A stretch of 64,000 nucleotides of DNA from Henriciella barbarensis (GCF_003576345.1 NZ_QWGB01000007.1:232693-296692), one strand, 5' to 3'. Numbered from the stretch's first letter, positions 27,531 through 37,175 are shown. Program-made: numbers and translations. Notes: a model not told the origin generated them from the letters alone.

Positions 27531-27627
27531 CAGCGAAGGCGGCCCGCGTAACGAACCCCCATTGGCGCGCCGCCAGAATATCCTCTCTGATTACAGATAG
27601 TTTACCGCTTCATGCCATGAATGGCGG

Positions 27628-29487
27628 ATGGAAAGGAAACGCCCCGAACACGTGCCGGGCCTGGCGGAGCTGCATGAGCGCTTCCGCCGGATCGCGCTGC
27701 GCGTGGGTCTGGTGGGCCTGATCCTCGTCGGCGCGGCGTTTTTCGTGTCGGTGATTACGGGCGGCGTCAATGCAGAATCCTACATGGAAGCAGGGGTTTA
27801 TGCCGTCATCCTGTCGGCGATTGCGCTCTCGGCGCACCGCGATTACAAGACACGCCTCGTCCTGAATGTCGGGCTGACCTTCCTCTTCCTCGCCTATTGG
27901 GCCTTTACCTATACCGAGTTTCGGATGGGCGATATCGCGGTCGATACGCTGCTCTATCCGATCTTCATTCCGGTCTTCATCGCCATCGGCCTCGACTACC
28001 GCCTCCAGTTTTCCCTCGCGCCCCTGCACGGCGTGATGATCTGGCTGGTGACGCCGCTCTATATCGAAGTCGTCCCCTTCGGCGCGGAAACACTGCTTCA
28101 GCAGCAGATACTGACGGCCACGATGGCCTGTTTCTGTGCGCTTCTTATCGTGCTTCTGGCTCTCGTTCAGATCTCCCGTCAGAAGACTGATGAGCGGCTG
28201 GTCGCTGTTATCATTGAGAAAAACCGGCTCGCGACAACCGATCCGCTGACCGGGCTCCTCAACCGGCGGGCTTTCCTGGAGGCGCTGGATCGTTCTGCTG
28301 GCCAGTATCCTGACCTCACCCTCGCCTTTATAGACCTCAACGGCTTCAAACCTCTCAACGATCAGTTTGGCCATGCCGCCGGCGATGCGGTCCTGAAAGC
28401 GATCGCTGCCCGGCTCGAACATCACGACGCCGTCATTTCAGCGGCCCGGCCCGGCGGCGATGAATTCGCCGCAATTATCGATCCCGGCCTTTCTACCGCT
28501 GAGACCGACAAGGCGATTGCCGCCATCCACGCCTCGCTGATCCACGATGTAAGCTGGCAGGACCGCCTCATCCATGTCGGCGTTTCCCTCGGCTACGCAA
28601 CGACGAGCGGGACGGACAGCGACACGCAGGCCTGCCTCAGCCGCGCCGATACGGCGATGCGGCGGGTCAAGGCGGCGGGCGGCGGTTTCGGTCGCTATAC
28701 AGCGGCCACCGACGCGGAAGGTATCTCAACCTCCCGGCTCGCGGTGTCGTTTCCCCCTGCACTGGCGGCCGGTCAGATCCGCCCCGCCCTTCAGCCGATC
28801 GCTGATGCGCGCTTCAGGGAGATCGTCTGCCATGAGCTTCTGGCCCGCTGGACCTCATCATCCGGCGGCCGCCAACCTACGCCTCGTGAGTTCATTCCTG
28901 TCGCCGAAAACCTTGGCCTGATGAATGAGCTGCTCTGGAACACGCTGGACCAAGCGTTAAAGCATTGGCCATCTGATACCCGCGCGGTTTCCGTCAATAT
29001 CTCACCGGGCCAGCTGCAAACGCGGAACTTCGTCCCAAAGCTTCGGCGTATCATTGATAGGCATGGTTTTGCGCCGGGCGATCTGACGCTGGAAATCACT
29101 GAGAACGTTGCGCTTCGAAACGTTTCGGCGAATGCCGAAGCCCTTGAGCAGGCAAGGCGCGCTGGCATGAAGATCGCGCTGGACGATTTCGGGACAGGCT
29201 ATTCATCCCTTTCGCTGTTGAGCCGCTTGCCGCTCGACATGATCAAGATCGACCAGAGCCTTGTCCATGCCGCGAGCCGCGACGGCGCGTCAACGCAAAC
29301 GGCCATTCTGCGCGGCGCGCTGAGGCTCTCACATGAGCTTGGGCTGATATCCTGCGTCGAAGGCGTAAGCTCGGAGGAGATGGCACTCCAGATGAAGGTT
29401 TTCGGCGCTGACCAGATACAAGGGTTCTGGGTCGGTCGCCCAACACTCGTCACGCCGCGCCCTGCGAAAGTAAAGCTCGCTTCTTAG
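27628..29487 (+). CDS. Membrane GGDEF-EAL bifunctional c-di-GMP protein
   Basis: 619 residues. About five to six hydrophobic segments in residues 20-185 form a membrane sensor. A GGDEF domain follows, with an intact GGDEF at 276-280 and no RxxD inhibitory site before it. The EAL domain has ELL in place of EAL (in CHELLARW), which is a common active variant, and keeps NISPGQL, EITEN, DDFGTGYSS, IKID and EGVSSEE. It can therefore be predicted to make and/or degrade c-di-GMP. The net direction is not readable. The next gene is also a cyclase. Confidence 0.92.
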   Translation: MERKRPEHVPGLAELHERFRRIALRVGLVGLILVGAAFFVSVITGGVNAESYMEAGVYAVILSAIALSAHRDYKTRLVLNVGLTFLFLAYWAFTYTEFRMGDIAVDTLLYPIFIPVFIAIGLDYRLQFSLAPLHGVMIWLVTPLYIEVVPFGAETLLQQQILTATMACFCALLIVLLALVQISRQKTDERLVAVIIEKNRLATTDPLTGLLNRRAFLEALDRSAGQYPDLTLAFIDLNGFKPLNDQFGHAAGDAVLKAIAARLEHHDAVISAARPGGDEFAAIIDPGLSTAETDKAIAAIHASLIHDVSWQDRLIHVGVSLGYATTSGTDSDTQACLSRADTAMRRVKAAGGGFGRYTAATDAEGISTSRLAVSFPPALAAGQIRPALQPIADARFREIVCHELLARWTSSSGGRQPTPREFIPVAENLGLMNELLWNTLDQALKHWPSDTRAVSVNISPGQLQTRNFVPKLRRIIDRHGFAPGDLTLEITENVALRNVSANAEALEQARRAGMKIALDDFGTGYSSLSLLSRLPLDMIKIDQSLVHAASRDGASTQTAILRGALRLSHELGLISCVEGVSSEEMALQMKVFGADQIQGFWVGRPTLVTPRPAKVKLAS

Positions 29488-29686
29488 AGACTAGAGCCCG
29501 ATTTTCGGCATTTGCGGAAGATGACCACCGCAGACGTTAGAACCCCGGTCCCGCAGCCGCGACAACAAGATTGCGGTCGGCCTTCGCCGCCAAAACTTGG
29601 AATCAGAACTGAGCTTCGCAATTCCCGTGTTCTCTTAACGGTGCCGCAACGTAGAATTGATACTTCTATGGCTGAGGAACGGTGTG

Positions 29687-31363
29687 ATGCGCTCAGTTAT
29701 TTTCATTCTTATGCTGATCGTGTCTGCAAACTTCGCTGCGGCTAGCGCGCAAAGTTGTGACTACGAGGCGACCGTGTTCAACGACGCGCAGCCTGCTCTT
29801 AACATTTCAGATATTGCAGAACGAGCCAACAGCTTTGTACCGCTCAAAGCCCCGGAAAGCGGCCTGTTCGAAGGCCGAAGCTCGACAGGGGTTATGTGGC
29901 TGCGATTGCACCATTCGGCCCGCACTATTTGCGAGACGCCGCAATGGCTCCAGCTCAAATATCCATATCTCAAGGACGTAGAACTACACGCAGTTGCGCA
30001 AAATTCAGCTGGGCGCGCTGCCGTCACGACTATCGCGCCCCTACCCCTGCAGTATCCAGTCTGGGCGCTACCGCCGTCTCGCGATGCGCCAGTCAGTGAC
30101 TACTATATCCGTATTTCCCATCCAGACTTCCTGATCCTTCCGTATGAAATCGGGAGTCCCGGGCAGATCGTCGGTGAAGCGGCAGTGTTCGGCGTCATCA
30201 GCGTTTCCCTGATCGTACTGTTTCTCGCGCTTGCATTCCAGACAGCCGCGCTCGGCAGAGTACTGGACCGATCAGACACAGCCGCTTTCATAGGCTTTGC
30301 ACTCAGCGCGGCTTTCTATGTTCTAATTTCCAGCGGATTGCTTGGGAGTCTCTTCCGCGACGTCGTATTCGATACCCGGCATCTACTCCTCACGTCGCAA
30401 GCGGTCCTGCTCTGGAATGCCGTCGTTTTCCTGCGTGCGAATATAAAGCCGGTTGCAACGCCAAGGATCAGTAGCACATTTCGCATTCTACAATATGCCG
30501 CTCTGCCAACACTGTTAGCGCCGTTCCTAGGCGATGCTTTCGCTTCGCTGGCTTTCCTCTTTGCGTTTATTGCTGCCCCGCTCATCATTCTTGGCTTGCT
30601 GGCCGCTCTTGCCTATCAACGCCAGGGGCAAGCGACAGGGCTCCTGATTGGCTGGTGTCCGACGATCCTCGCTACCGTCTGGATCTATGGCCGCCTCATC
30701 GGCCTTACCCCCTACCTATCAATTAACCATCACCTGGTTGCCATCGGCCGCTTCCTGACCGCGCTCAGATTCAATGCCGTACTCGCCTTCAAATATCGCG
30801 GGGAGGCTCGCGCGGCCCGAACCGATATTCTGACTGGCCTGCCCAACCGGCGAGCGATGACCGAAAGCGCGAAGCGCTTTGATAGTGGGCATCTTGTTCT
30901 GAGCGCGCTCGCCCTGATGGACCTTCGCAAGTTCAAGGTTGTAAATGACACTTACGGACATGCAGCAGGCGACCATCTTCTGATCGAGATCAGCCGCCGT
31001 ATCTCTGCCGTCCTGCCAAAGCAGTCCGATTTCTTTCGGATTGGCGGAGATGAATTTATCATCCTTGTCCGCGCTGGCATCAGCCGGGGCGAGGTCGACA
31101 AGCTGCTTTCAGCCATCAGCAAGATCGTGAGCCAGCCGGTCAGCTATGCAGGTAAAAGCTTTTCTGTGGAGGCCAATATCGGCGCTATCGCAGGACCGAT
31201 GCCGGACGATGTCAGCTTTTCAAGCTTGATGGCGGCGGCAGACAAGCTGGCGTACATGGCCAAGCTTCCTGATGCGCCCGATATTCTGATCGAACCATGG
31301 TCGAGTGCAGAGACTCTCGTTCACGAGAAAAGGCCAGGCGCAGTGCGGACGCGGCCAACCTAA
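29687..31363 (+). CDS. 7TMR-DISM-like diguanylate cyclase
   Basis: 558 residues from ATG 29687 (GAGGA at 29674-29678). A signal peptide (ending ASAQ before SCDYEA), an extracytoplasmic beta domain of about 25-165 like 7TMR-DISMED2, seven hydrophobic segments (about 180-380) and a C-terminal GGDEF domain with the motif at 453-457 (RIGGDEF). The I-site position reads KQSD rather than RxxD, so product inhibition may be absent. It probably makes c-di-GMP in response to a periplasmic ligand. The PilZ protein at 2232 and the upstream GGDEF-EAL gene make this a c-di-GMP-rich region. Confidence 0.9.
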   Translation: MRSVIFILMLIVSANFAAASAQSCDYEATVFNDAQPALNISDIAERANSFVPLKAPESGLFEGRSSTGVMWLRLHHSARTICETPQWLQLKYPYLKDVELHAVAQNSAGRAAVTTIAPLPLQYPVWALPPSRDAPVSDYYIRISHPDFLILPYEIGSPGQIVGEAAVFGVISVSLIVLFLALAFQTAALGRVLDRSDTAAFIGFALSAAFYVLISSGLLGSLFRDVVFDTRHLLLTSQAVLLWNAVVFLRANIKPVATPRISSTFRILQYAALPTLLAPFLGDAFASLAFLFAFIAAPLIILGLLAALAYQRQGQATGLLIGWCPTILATVWIYGRLIGLTPYLSINHHLVAIGRFLTALRFNAVLAFKYRGEARAARTDILTGLPNRRAMTESAKRFDSGHLVLSALALMDLRKFKVVNDTYGHAAGDHLLIEISRRISAVLPKQSDFFRIGGDEFIILVRAGISRGEVDKLLSAISKIVSQPVSYAGKSFSVEANIGAIAGPMPDDVSFSSLMAAADKLAYMAKLPDAPDILIEPWSSAETLVHEKRPGAVRTRPT

Positions 31364-31368
31364 GCGCC

Positions 31369-31767
31369 TCAGTCAACACAAAGCGCGCCGCCGGCACGCC
31401 CATTTTCAATCGTCTGGTAGCATCCGAAGATATTGTCATTCGCCGTGCACTGCCCCGTTGCCGCGGCGCCGGCGTCGACAAACTCACCCGCGCTGCGGCA
31501 TTCGCCCGTACAATCGGAACTGTCGGAGCAGGTTTTTCCGCCATCTGCGAAGGTCTGGATGCAATTCTCCCAGCCGAGCATACCGGCGCGCTGAACCGTG
31601 CCACCCGCCGCCTCGCAGCGTGCGCGTTCGGCGGGTGTGGCGATCTCACCTTTGAAGGTGATGCGCTCATAAGGGGCGGCAGGATTTCCGTCACCGGGCG
31701 CGGTCTCGCCCGGAACAGCACAGGCTGCAAGGAGGATGAAGCTGGCGGAAAGAAGATATGAGCGCAT
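31369..31767 (-). CDS. Small Cys-rich lipoprotein, unknown function
   Basis: 132 residues with a lipobox LLAAC (C16) after a short hydrophobic signal. The mature part has about eight cysteines (for example CEAAGG, ENCIQT, KTCSDSSDCTGEC, FGCYQT, LCVD), probably disulfide-bonded in the periplasm. No family recognised. It lies downstream of yacG by about 60 nt on the same strand and is possibly the last gene of that operon. It converges with the diguanylate cyclase gene. Confidence 0.72.
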   Translation of the reverse strand: MRSYLLSASFILLAACAVPGETAPGDGNPAAPYERITFKGEIATPAERARCEAAGGTVQRAGMLGWENCIQTFADGGKTCSDSSDCTGECRSAGEFVDAGAAATGQCTANDNIFGCYQTIENGRAGGALCVD

Positions 31768-31825
31768 GGCTTGGCCACTTTCGTTTTGAGGCAGGCGCTA
31801 TCCTGCCATCAAAAGCGTTCGCCCG

Positions 31826-32011
31826 CTACTCGTCGCGCTCTTCCTTATAGCTGGGTGTTTCCTCGGCCTGATCGGAGGGGCGGCCCGGAATGGCATAACC
31901 ACCCTTCAGCCAGCGCGACAGGTCCACATCGGCGCAACGTTTGGAACAGAAGGGCCGGAATTTCGGATCGGCTGACCGGCTTTCACAGATCGGACAGATC
32001 GATTTGCTCAT
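31826..32011 (-). CDS. yacG: YacG-type zinc protein (DNA gyrase inhibitor)
   Basis: 61 residues. The four zinc ligands appear as CPIC near the start and FCSKRC at about residues 22-27, followed by the DLSRWLKGGYAIPG stretch that defines YacG. E. coli YacG binds GyrB and inhibits gyrase. The ATG overlaps the stop of the RNase gene by 4 nt (ATGA), the usual alphaproteobacterial neighbourhood. Confidence 0.95.
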   Translation of the reverse strand: MSKSICPICESRSADPKFRPFCSKRCADVDLSRWLKGGYAIPGRPSDQAEETPSYKEERDE

Positions 32012-33063
32012 TCTTTTCTCACCACCGATTTTTCGCCCTTGCCGCTAGCGATCTTCACGCGGCCTGAAAAGGCCTCTCGCAGCAAGTCATCGCATTGCTT
32101 TCGACGCGCTATATAGGCCTGAAGGGCGTGCGCCGACAGGGTGAGCCTGTAGAAGCCAGTGCGATTGGCCGCCGTTTCGCGCGCGGCTGCCCTGAAGAGG
32201 GCGAGCAGCTCTGTCTCAGGCGTCTGCCGACCCTGGGCATCCAGCAAGCGGTCCTCCACCGGGGCGTGCGCCCAGGCGAGCTGCGCCTGCAGCAGGCCGA
32301 ATGGCGACGGCCTCAGCACTTCGATCTGGCGGGTCGAGCAGGATGCAAAGCTTTCCTGCAATCCAGCGCGCAGCTTGTCCGACGTAGAGGCGGTGACGGG
32401 GCCCACACAGTCCAAAACGACGAGGCCGCCAAGATTGCGCAGGGAAAGCTGGCGCGCCGCTATTTGCACGGCCTCGCGGTTGACGCTGAAAGCCCGGGCG
32501 CCTGCGCTGCCTTTTGAGATGCGACCTGCGGTGTCGATGTCGATGGCGGTCAGCGCGCGCGTGCGCTCTATTCCGAGATTGCCACCGCCCGGCAGAGGAC
32601 ACCAGCTGGCAAGCGCTTCATCGAAGGCACTGTCAATCTGATCATATTCGGTGGCGGTCTCAGCGTCTTCGAGCGTCACCGCTTCCGAGATGGATTTCCG
32701 CCAGCGATCGATCGCAGGGACGGTTTCGGCGGGGAGCGACTTTCTGAGCTTGCCGCGGGCGAGCTTGTCGCGCCGGGCTTCCATGACGATCTCAATGGGT
32801 GCGCTCGCGCCTTCGGTCAGCTTGCCGGTATCGTTCGTGCGCACGAAGATTTCTTCGCCAGAGGCAGCTTCGAAGAACGCCCCGCCCTGCTCGGGTGCGC
32901 GGCGGCGAAGGCGGGCCTCGGCGACATCGCCAAGCCGCAGGCCGCCTGCCCCGCCGCCCCAGCGCTCAACAAAGAGACGGAACGGCTTGCCTTCGCTATC
33001 GAACGCCGCAGCGCGGACCTCTCCCGGCGTGCGGTGCACGAGGATCCGCGGCGGCTGGCTCAT
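32008..33063 (-). CDS. RNase E/G-family endoribonuclease, short form
   Basis: 351 residues covering the RNase E/G catalytic core: an S1-like region (EARLRRRAPEQGGAFFEAASGEEIFVR in pieces), then ALTAIDIDTAG, which carries the first catalytic Asp, and the LGGLVVLDCVG strand with the second. It is shorter than E. coli RNase G (489) and lacks the C-terminal Zn-link and small domain, so quaternary structure may differ. It overlaps yacG and rlmE by 4 nt each. It may process rRNA or tRNA; activity needs proof. Confidence 0.85.
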   Translation of the reverse strand: MSQPPRILVHRTPGEVRAAAFDSEGKPFRLFVERWGGGAGGLRLGDVAEARLRRRAPEQGGAFFEAASGEEIFVRTNDTGKLTEGASAPIEIVMEARRDKLARGKLRKSLPAETVPAIDRWRKSISEAVTLEDAETATEYDQIDSAFDEALASWCPLPGGGNLGIERTRALTAIDIDTAGRISKGSAGARAFSVNREAVQIAARQLSLRNLGGLVVLDCVGPVTASTSDKLRAGLQESFASCSTRQIEVLRPSPFGLLQAQLAWAHAPVEDRLLDAQGRQTPETELLALFRAAARETAANRTGFYRLTLSAHALQAYIARRKQCDDLLREAFSGRVKIASGKGEKSVVRKE

Positions 33064-33773
33064 GATCGTCCGCGAAACCCGAGTGCGACGACGAACAGTT
33101 CCGGCGAACCAGCGCGGCTGGCGGGCGGCTTGATGTGCTTCACGGTTTTGAACATGCGCTTGAGGTCATTCAGCATGTCGGGGGTCGCACCGCCCTGGAA
33201 GACCTTGCTGCAGAAGTTGCCGCCGAGTGTGAGGTGCTCGCCAGCAAACCACAATGCCATCTCGGCGAGGGCAGCTGTGCGCAGACTGTCTGTCTGTTTG
33301 TGACCGGTTGTGTTGGCTGCCATGTCGGACAGGATGAGATCCGGCGGGCCAGATAGCCCCTCCATCATGTTCTCGATGTCTTCAGGCTCATTGATATCGC
33401 CCTGGACAATATGGGCGCCCGGGATTGGGTCGACGGCAAGAAGGTCGATGCCGACGATCTCTTTGACACCGCTGCGAAGGCAGACCTGTATCCACCCACC
33501 CGGTGCGCAGCCAAGATCAACGACACGTTTGGCACCCTTGAGGAGGTTTGCCTTCTCGTCGATCTCGAGCAGCTTGTAGGCCGCGCGGGCACGGTAATTG
33601 TCCTTCTTCGCCCGTTGCACGTAGGGGTCAGAGAGCTGACGCTCGATCCAGCGCTTTGAACTTTCATCCTTGGCGTTGTGAGCGATGATCTTGCGCTCAC
33701 CCATGCGGCGGCCAGATGTCTGTTGCTTTTCCTTTGGCGGGCCTTTCCAGCGCCGCTTTTCGTCATCGCTCAT
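33060..33773 (-). CDS. rlmE: 23S rRNA 2'-O-uridine methyltransferase (FtsJ/RlmE)
   Basis: 237 residues. E. coli RlmE (209) methylates U2552 in the ribosomal A loop. The N-terminal 60 residues are basic. The core has the SAM loop VVDLGCAPGGW, DLLAVDPI, ILSDMAANTTG and the C-terminal VFQG and HIKPPASRAGSPELF motifs, consistent with the K-D-K-E catalytic set. Coupled by 4-nt overlaps to ppx upstream and the RNase gene downstream. Confidence 0.95.
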   Translation of the reverse strand: MSDDEKRRWKGPPKEKQQTSGRRMGERKIIAHNAKDESSKRWIERQLSDPYVQRAKKDNYRARAAYKLLEIDEKANLLKGAKRVVDLGCAPGGWIQVCLRSGVKEIVGIDLLAVDPIPGAHIVQGDINEPEDIENMMEGLSGPPDLILSDMAANTTGHKQTDSLRTAALAEMALWFAGEHLTLGGNFCSKVFQGGATPDMLNDLKRMFKTVKHIKPPASRAGSPELFVVALGFRGRS

Positions 33774-34894
33774 GACTTCGCCTCCGCAGCAGCTTTGTCG
33801 CTGCCATTCTGTTGCAATTTCCGTTTGCGTCCACCCCGGGAACGTTTGCGTTTCGGCCCCTTCATCATGGACAGCAAAAGCCCTTCGCGAAGCCCTCTGT
33901 CAGCGACCCGCATACGCGCATGAGGAGCCAGCGACCAGACAGCGTCCATCAGCGCGCAGCCAGCCAGCATGAGCCCGGCCCGATCATGACCGATGGTCGG
34001 AAACTTCGCCCGGCCTTCAGGACCGGCTGTGATGAGTGCATCCATGGTGGAATAGCAGCCATCATGATCCATCCATTGCCCATCGACGAGATCACGGCGG
34101 TATTTCTCCAGCCCGAAATGAACCCCCGCCACACAGGTGACGGTACCCGACGTGCCGATGATATGCGACGTCTCATCGGCGAGCATACGGCGGATGTCGT
34201 GTTTTTCGGCCCATTTCTCGACATAGGACTTTGCCCGTTCCAGCATGGCGGGATAGGCCTCCTCTTCCGAGCCGAGATGATCGAAGGCTTCCGTCAGCGT
34301 CACCACGCCAAGCGGTACGCTGGTCCAGGCCTTGATCGGTGGTTTCTTGAGCATGCCGTCGAGCCCGCTATCGCGCGCAACGGCGGCGTCTACCAGCGAT
34401 AGCTCAGTCGACCCGCCCCCGATATCGAGAACAAGGACTGATTTCGCGTCATCATCTATGAGGTTGTGACACCCGATCAGAGCAAGGCGCGCTTCCTCCT
34501 GCGGGCCGATGATCTTGAAGGTCAGGCCCGTACGTTCTCGGATCTGCGTGATGAACTCCGCGCCATTCTCTGCTTTTCGGCAGGCCTCGGTGGCGATGCA
34601 CCGAACATGACCGACACGCTTTGCCTTCAGCTTTTTCGAGATGGCGCTGAGGGCATCAAAGGCGCGGTCCATCGCAACGTCAGATAGACGGCCTGATTGC
34701 TCCAACCCCTCGCCAAGACGAGCGATCTGTGAGTGGGAATCGACCACGTTGAAGCCTTTGCGCGTTGGCGCAGCGACGAGCAGCCTGCAATTGTTCGTGC
34801 CGAGGTCCACCGCCGCATAAAGCGGTGGTCGCCGGTCAGTGCGCGCGGGCCGGCGGTTTCGCCTCTGCCCGCCGCGCGATTTTTTATCAGCCAT
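33770..34894 (-). CDS. Ppx/GppA phosphatase
   Basis: 374 residues of the exopolyphosphatase/pppGpp phosphatase family. The ASKHA fold motifs are visible: AAVDLGTNNCRLLV (phosphate 1), VLDIGGGSTELSLV (adenosine/phosphate 2 loop) and a catalytic glutamate in the region around CIATEACRKAENG. An Arg/Lys-rich C-terminal tail is present. It hydrolyses polyphosphate or pppGpp. The first gene of the ppx-rlmE-RNase-yacG operon, divergent from hspQ. Confidence 0.9.
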   Translation of the reverse strand: MADKKSRGGQRRNRRPARTDRRPPLYAAVDLGTNNCRLLVAAPTRKGFNVVDSHSQIARLGEGLEQSGRLSDVAMDRAFDALSAISKKLKAKRVGHVRCIATEACRKAENGAEFITQIRERTGLTFKIIGPQEEARLALIGCHNLIDDDAKSVLVLDIGGGSTELSLVDAAVARDSGLDGMLKKPPIKAWTSVPLGVVTLTEAFDHLGSEEEAYPAMLERAKSYVEKWAEKHDIRRMLADETSHIIGTSGTVTCVAGVHFGLEKYRRDLVDGQWMDHDGCYSTMDALITAGPEGRAKFPTIGHDRAGLMLAGCALMDAVWSLAPHARMRVADRGLREGLLLSMMKGPKRKRSRGGRKRKLQQNGSDKAAAEAKS

Positions 34895-34945
34895 GTGAGG
34901 CCCAAATCTTGTCGGTTAAGAGCGGCAATATCACATTGAACAACA

Positions 34946-35434
34946 ATGAGCCAACGACCCAGCATATTCTCGCGCCTTGCCGCATTGTTTAGCGCTCGTA
35001 AGCCAGTTGAGGCGGAATACGAAGCGCAGGTCGCACATGTGGATCCAATGACTGAAACATCACAGCCAGATGAAACCTATGGCGAAGACGGATACCCGCA
35101 TTTCGCTATCGACCGCAGGCACGCCAAATTCCAGATCGGACAGGTCGTTAAACATCGCCTGTTCGAGTTTCGCGGCGTGATCTTTGACGTCGATCCGGTC
35201 TTCGCCAATTCCGACGAATGGTATGAAGCCATTCCGGAGCATCTGCGCCCGTCAAAGGACCAGCCCTATTACCACCTCTTCGCAGAGAACGATAAGACGC
35301 ACTACGTCGCCTATGTCTCAGAGGGTAATCTGCTTATCGATGACAGCGACACACCAGTCAGCCACCCAGATATTCCATTCGTTCTGGACCGCACGGCTGA
35401 CGGTTATGCCCTGAAGCGTGAGCAGGCGAACTAG
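34946..35434 (+). CDS. hspQ: Heat-shock protein HspQ with N-terminal extension
   Basis: 162 residues. Residues about 50-160 match HspQ (FAIDRRHAKFQIGQVVKHRL, then GVIFDVDP, PYYHLFAENDKTHYVAYVSEGNL). E. coli HspQ (105) is a Lon protease specificity factor and binds hemimethylated oriC. The 50-residue N-terminal extension is not in E. coli but is frequent in Alphaproteobacteria. A CTTG at 34909 and CAATAT at 34927 hint at a heat-shock promoter, too weak to call. Confidence 0.92.
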   Translation: MSQRPSIFSRLAALFSARKPVEAEYEAQVAHVDPMTETSQPDETYGEDGYPHFAIDRRHAKFQIGQVVKHRLFEFRGVIFDVDPVFANSDEWYEAIPEHLRPSKDQPYYHLFAENDKTHYVAYVSEGNLLIDDSDTPVSHPDIPFVLDRTADGYALKREQAN

Positions 35435-35446
35435 GACTTCTGCCCC

Positions 35447-36094
35447 CTACTTCGGCTTCACCATATCAGGGGCCGCTTTCGCGAAGGCCTCGACCTTCTG
35501 ACAGGCTGCGTCGACTTCGACGAGGCGCGGAAACTGACTGAGGTCGGTATCGTACCGGCGCGCATTCGCCATTTGTGGCACAAGACAGATATCGGCGAGC
35601 GACGGCTCATTGCTGAAGAGGAATGCATAGCCCTTATGGGGTTCAGCCATTTCCTCCAGCGCTGTGAAGCCCCGGATGATCCAGTCGCGGTACCACTCAC
35701 CAACGCCCGCATCGTCCTGTCCCAGCTCTTTGCGGAGCTTTATCAGCACTGACAGATTATTGATCGGGTGGATGTCGCAGGCGATGATGTCCGCAAAGGC
35801 CCGCACCTGAAGGCGGGCCCAGCTATCAGCCGGGAAGAAAGGTGGGTCGGGATAGGTCTCGTCAAGCCACTCCAGAATCGCCATGGACTGGCCCGAGCGA
35901 CGGCCATCGACTTCCAGCGTCGGCACGCGCATTTGAGGATTGAGTGCGCGGTAGCCCTCCTGCAAATGCTCATCCGCCCCCGGCGCGATGTTCACCGCCT
36001 CGGACGTGTAATCGAGCCCTTTAAGGTTCAGCGCGATCCGCAGCCGATACGCTGCGGATGAGCGCCAGTAGTCATAGAGTTTCAGCTCACTCAT
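35447..36094 (-). CDS. maiA: Maleylacetoacetate isomerase
   Basis: 215 residues, zeta-class glutathione transferase. The thioredoxin-like domain begins ELKLYDYWRSSAAYRLRIALNLKG, with the SSAAYR glutathione-activating serine motif of the family, and helical C-terminal half ends with MVKPK. It isomerises maleylacetoacetate to fumarylacetoacetate in tyrosine degradation. Its start overlaps the fahA stop by 4 nt (ATGA), so it is translated with fahA. Confidence 0.93.
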   Translation of the reverse strand: MSELKLYDYWRSSAAYRLRIALNLKGLDYTSEAVNIAPGADEHLQEGYRALNPQMRVPTLEVDGRRSGQSMAILEWLDETYPDPPFFPADSWARLQVRAFADIIACDIHPINNLSVLIKLRKELGQDDAGVGEWYRDWIIRGFTALEEMAEPHKGYAFLFSNEPSLADICLVPQMANARRYDTDLSQFPRLVEVDAACQKVEAFAKAAPDMVKPK

Positions 36095-37098
36095 GCCTTC
36101 ACCACATCCTGTTCGATCGCGCCGAAAACGGTGTGGCCGGCCGTGTCCTTCACTTCGATCCGGATGTTGTCGCCAACATCCATGAAGCTTGTCGAAGGCT
36201 TACCGTCACGGATCGTCTCAATCATGCGGATCTCGGCGATACACGAATAGCCAAGGCCGCCATCGGCGACGGGCTTGCCAGCGCCGCCATCCGGGTCACG
36301 GTTGGAGATCGTGCCCGACCCAATGATCGTGCCGGCGCAGAGCGGCCGCGTCTTCGCTGCGTGCGCAACCAGCGTGCCGAAGTCAAACGTCATGTCGACA
36401 TCGCATTCAGGCTTGCCGAAAGGCTTGCCATTATAGGTCGACAGCATGGGCAGGTGTAGCTTGCCACCTTTCCAGGCGTCACCAAGCTCATCAGGCGTGA
36501 CGGCAACCGGAGAGAACGCGCTCGACGGTTTCGACTGAAAGAAGCCGAAACCCTTGCCAAGCTCATTGGGGATAAGGCCACGCAGGCTGACATCATTGCA
36601 GATCATGATAAGTTTGACCTGATCGAGCGCAGACTTCGCATCAATGCCCATGGGCACGTCGCCTGTCACGACGCAAACCTCCGCCTCAAAATCGAGACCC
36701 CAGGCCATGTCGCCGAGCGGAATATTCTCGCGTGGTCCGAGGAAGCTGTCGGAACCGCCCTGATACATGAGTGGGTCGGAATAAAAGCTTTCCGGCACTT
36801 CTGCGCCGCGCGCTTTCCTAACCAGCTCCACATGGTTGATATAGGCCGAGCCGTCAGCCCACTGATAGGCGCGTGGCAGCGGCGAATCGCAATCATGCTC
36901 ATGGAAGCGCTTGGTCGGGACAGAGCCGACTTCTACATCGTTCGCAAGGGCAGCCAGTTTCGGCGCTACAACATCCCAATCGTCGAGCGCGGCCTGCATG
37001 GTTGGCGCAATATGGGTGGCCTCGGCATAGCGAGTGAGATCTTTTGAAACGACGACCAGCTGGCCGTCGCGTCCCTGTTTGAGGCTGGCAAGTTTCAT
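36091..37098 (-). CDS. fahA: Fumarylacetoacetate hydrolase-family protein
   Basis: 335 residues. The FAH fold motifs include DFEAEVCVVTG (metal-binding Glu/Asp), LIPNELGKGFGFFQSKPSSAFSP and GSGTISNRDPDGG (GTIS loop). It cleaves fumarylacetoacetate to fumarate and acetoacetate, the last step of tyrosine catabolism. It is translated ahead of maiA in one operon and is divergent from phhA. Hydroxyphenylpyruvate dioxygenase and homogentisate dioxygenase are not in the window. Confidence 0.88.
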   Translation of the reverse strand: MKLASLKQGRDGQLVVVSKDLTRYAEATHIAPTMQAALDDWDVVAPKLAALANDVEVGSVPTKRFHEHDCDSPLPRAYQWADGSAYINHVELVRKARGAEVPESFYSDPLMYQGGSDSFLGPRENIPLGDMAWGLDFEAEVCVVTGDVPMGIDAKSALDQVKLIMICNDVSLRGLIPNELGKGFGFFQSKPSSAFSPVAVTPDELGDAWKGGKLHLPMLSTYNGKPFGKPECDVDMTFDFGTLVAHAAKTRPLCAGTIIGSGTISNRDPDGGAGKPVADGGLGYSCIAEIRMIETIRDGKPSTSFMDVGDNIRIEVKDTAGHTVFGAIEQDVVKA

Positions 37099-37175
37099 AT
37101 GCGGCGTTCCTTTCCTCTGCGGTCGTTGTGCCAGTGCGAAGACCAGCTTTCCATTTCATTCAGCGTTTAGTGCGC

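Noticed and set aside
27531..27627. Gap before the GGDEF-EAL gene checked for a small RNA or ORF
   Set aside because: No start with a ribosome site, no stable hairpin with T run and no tRNA-like fold were seen.
34905..34935. Heat-shock (sigma-32-type) promoter before hspQ
   Set aside because: CTTG and CAATAT are present but the spacing is short and the -10 is a poor match; not enough to call.
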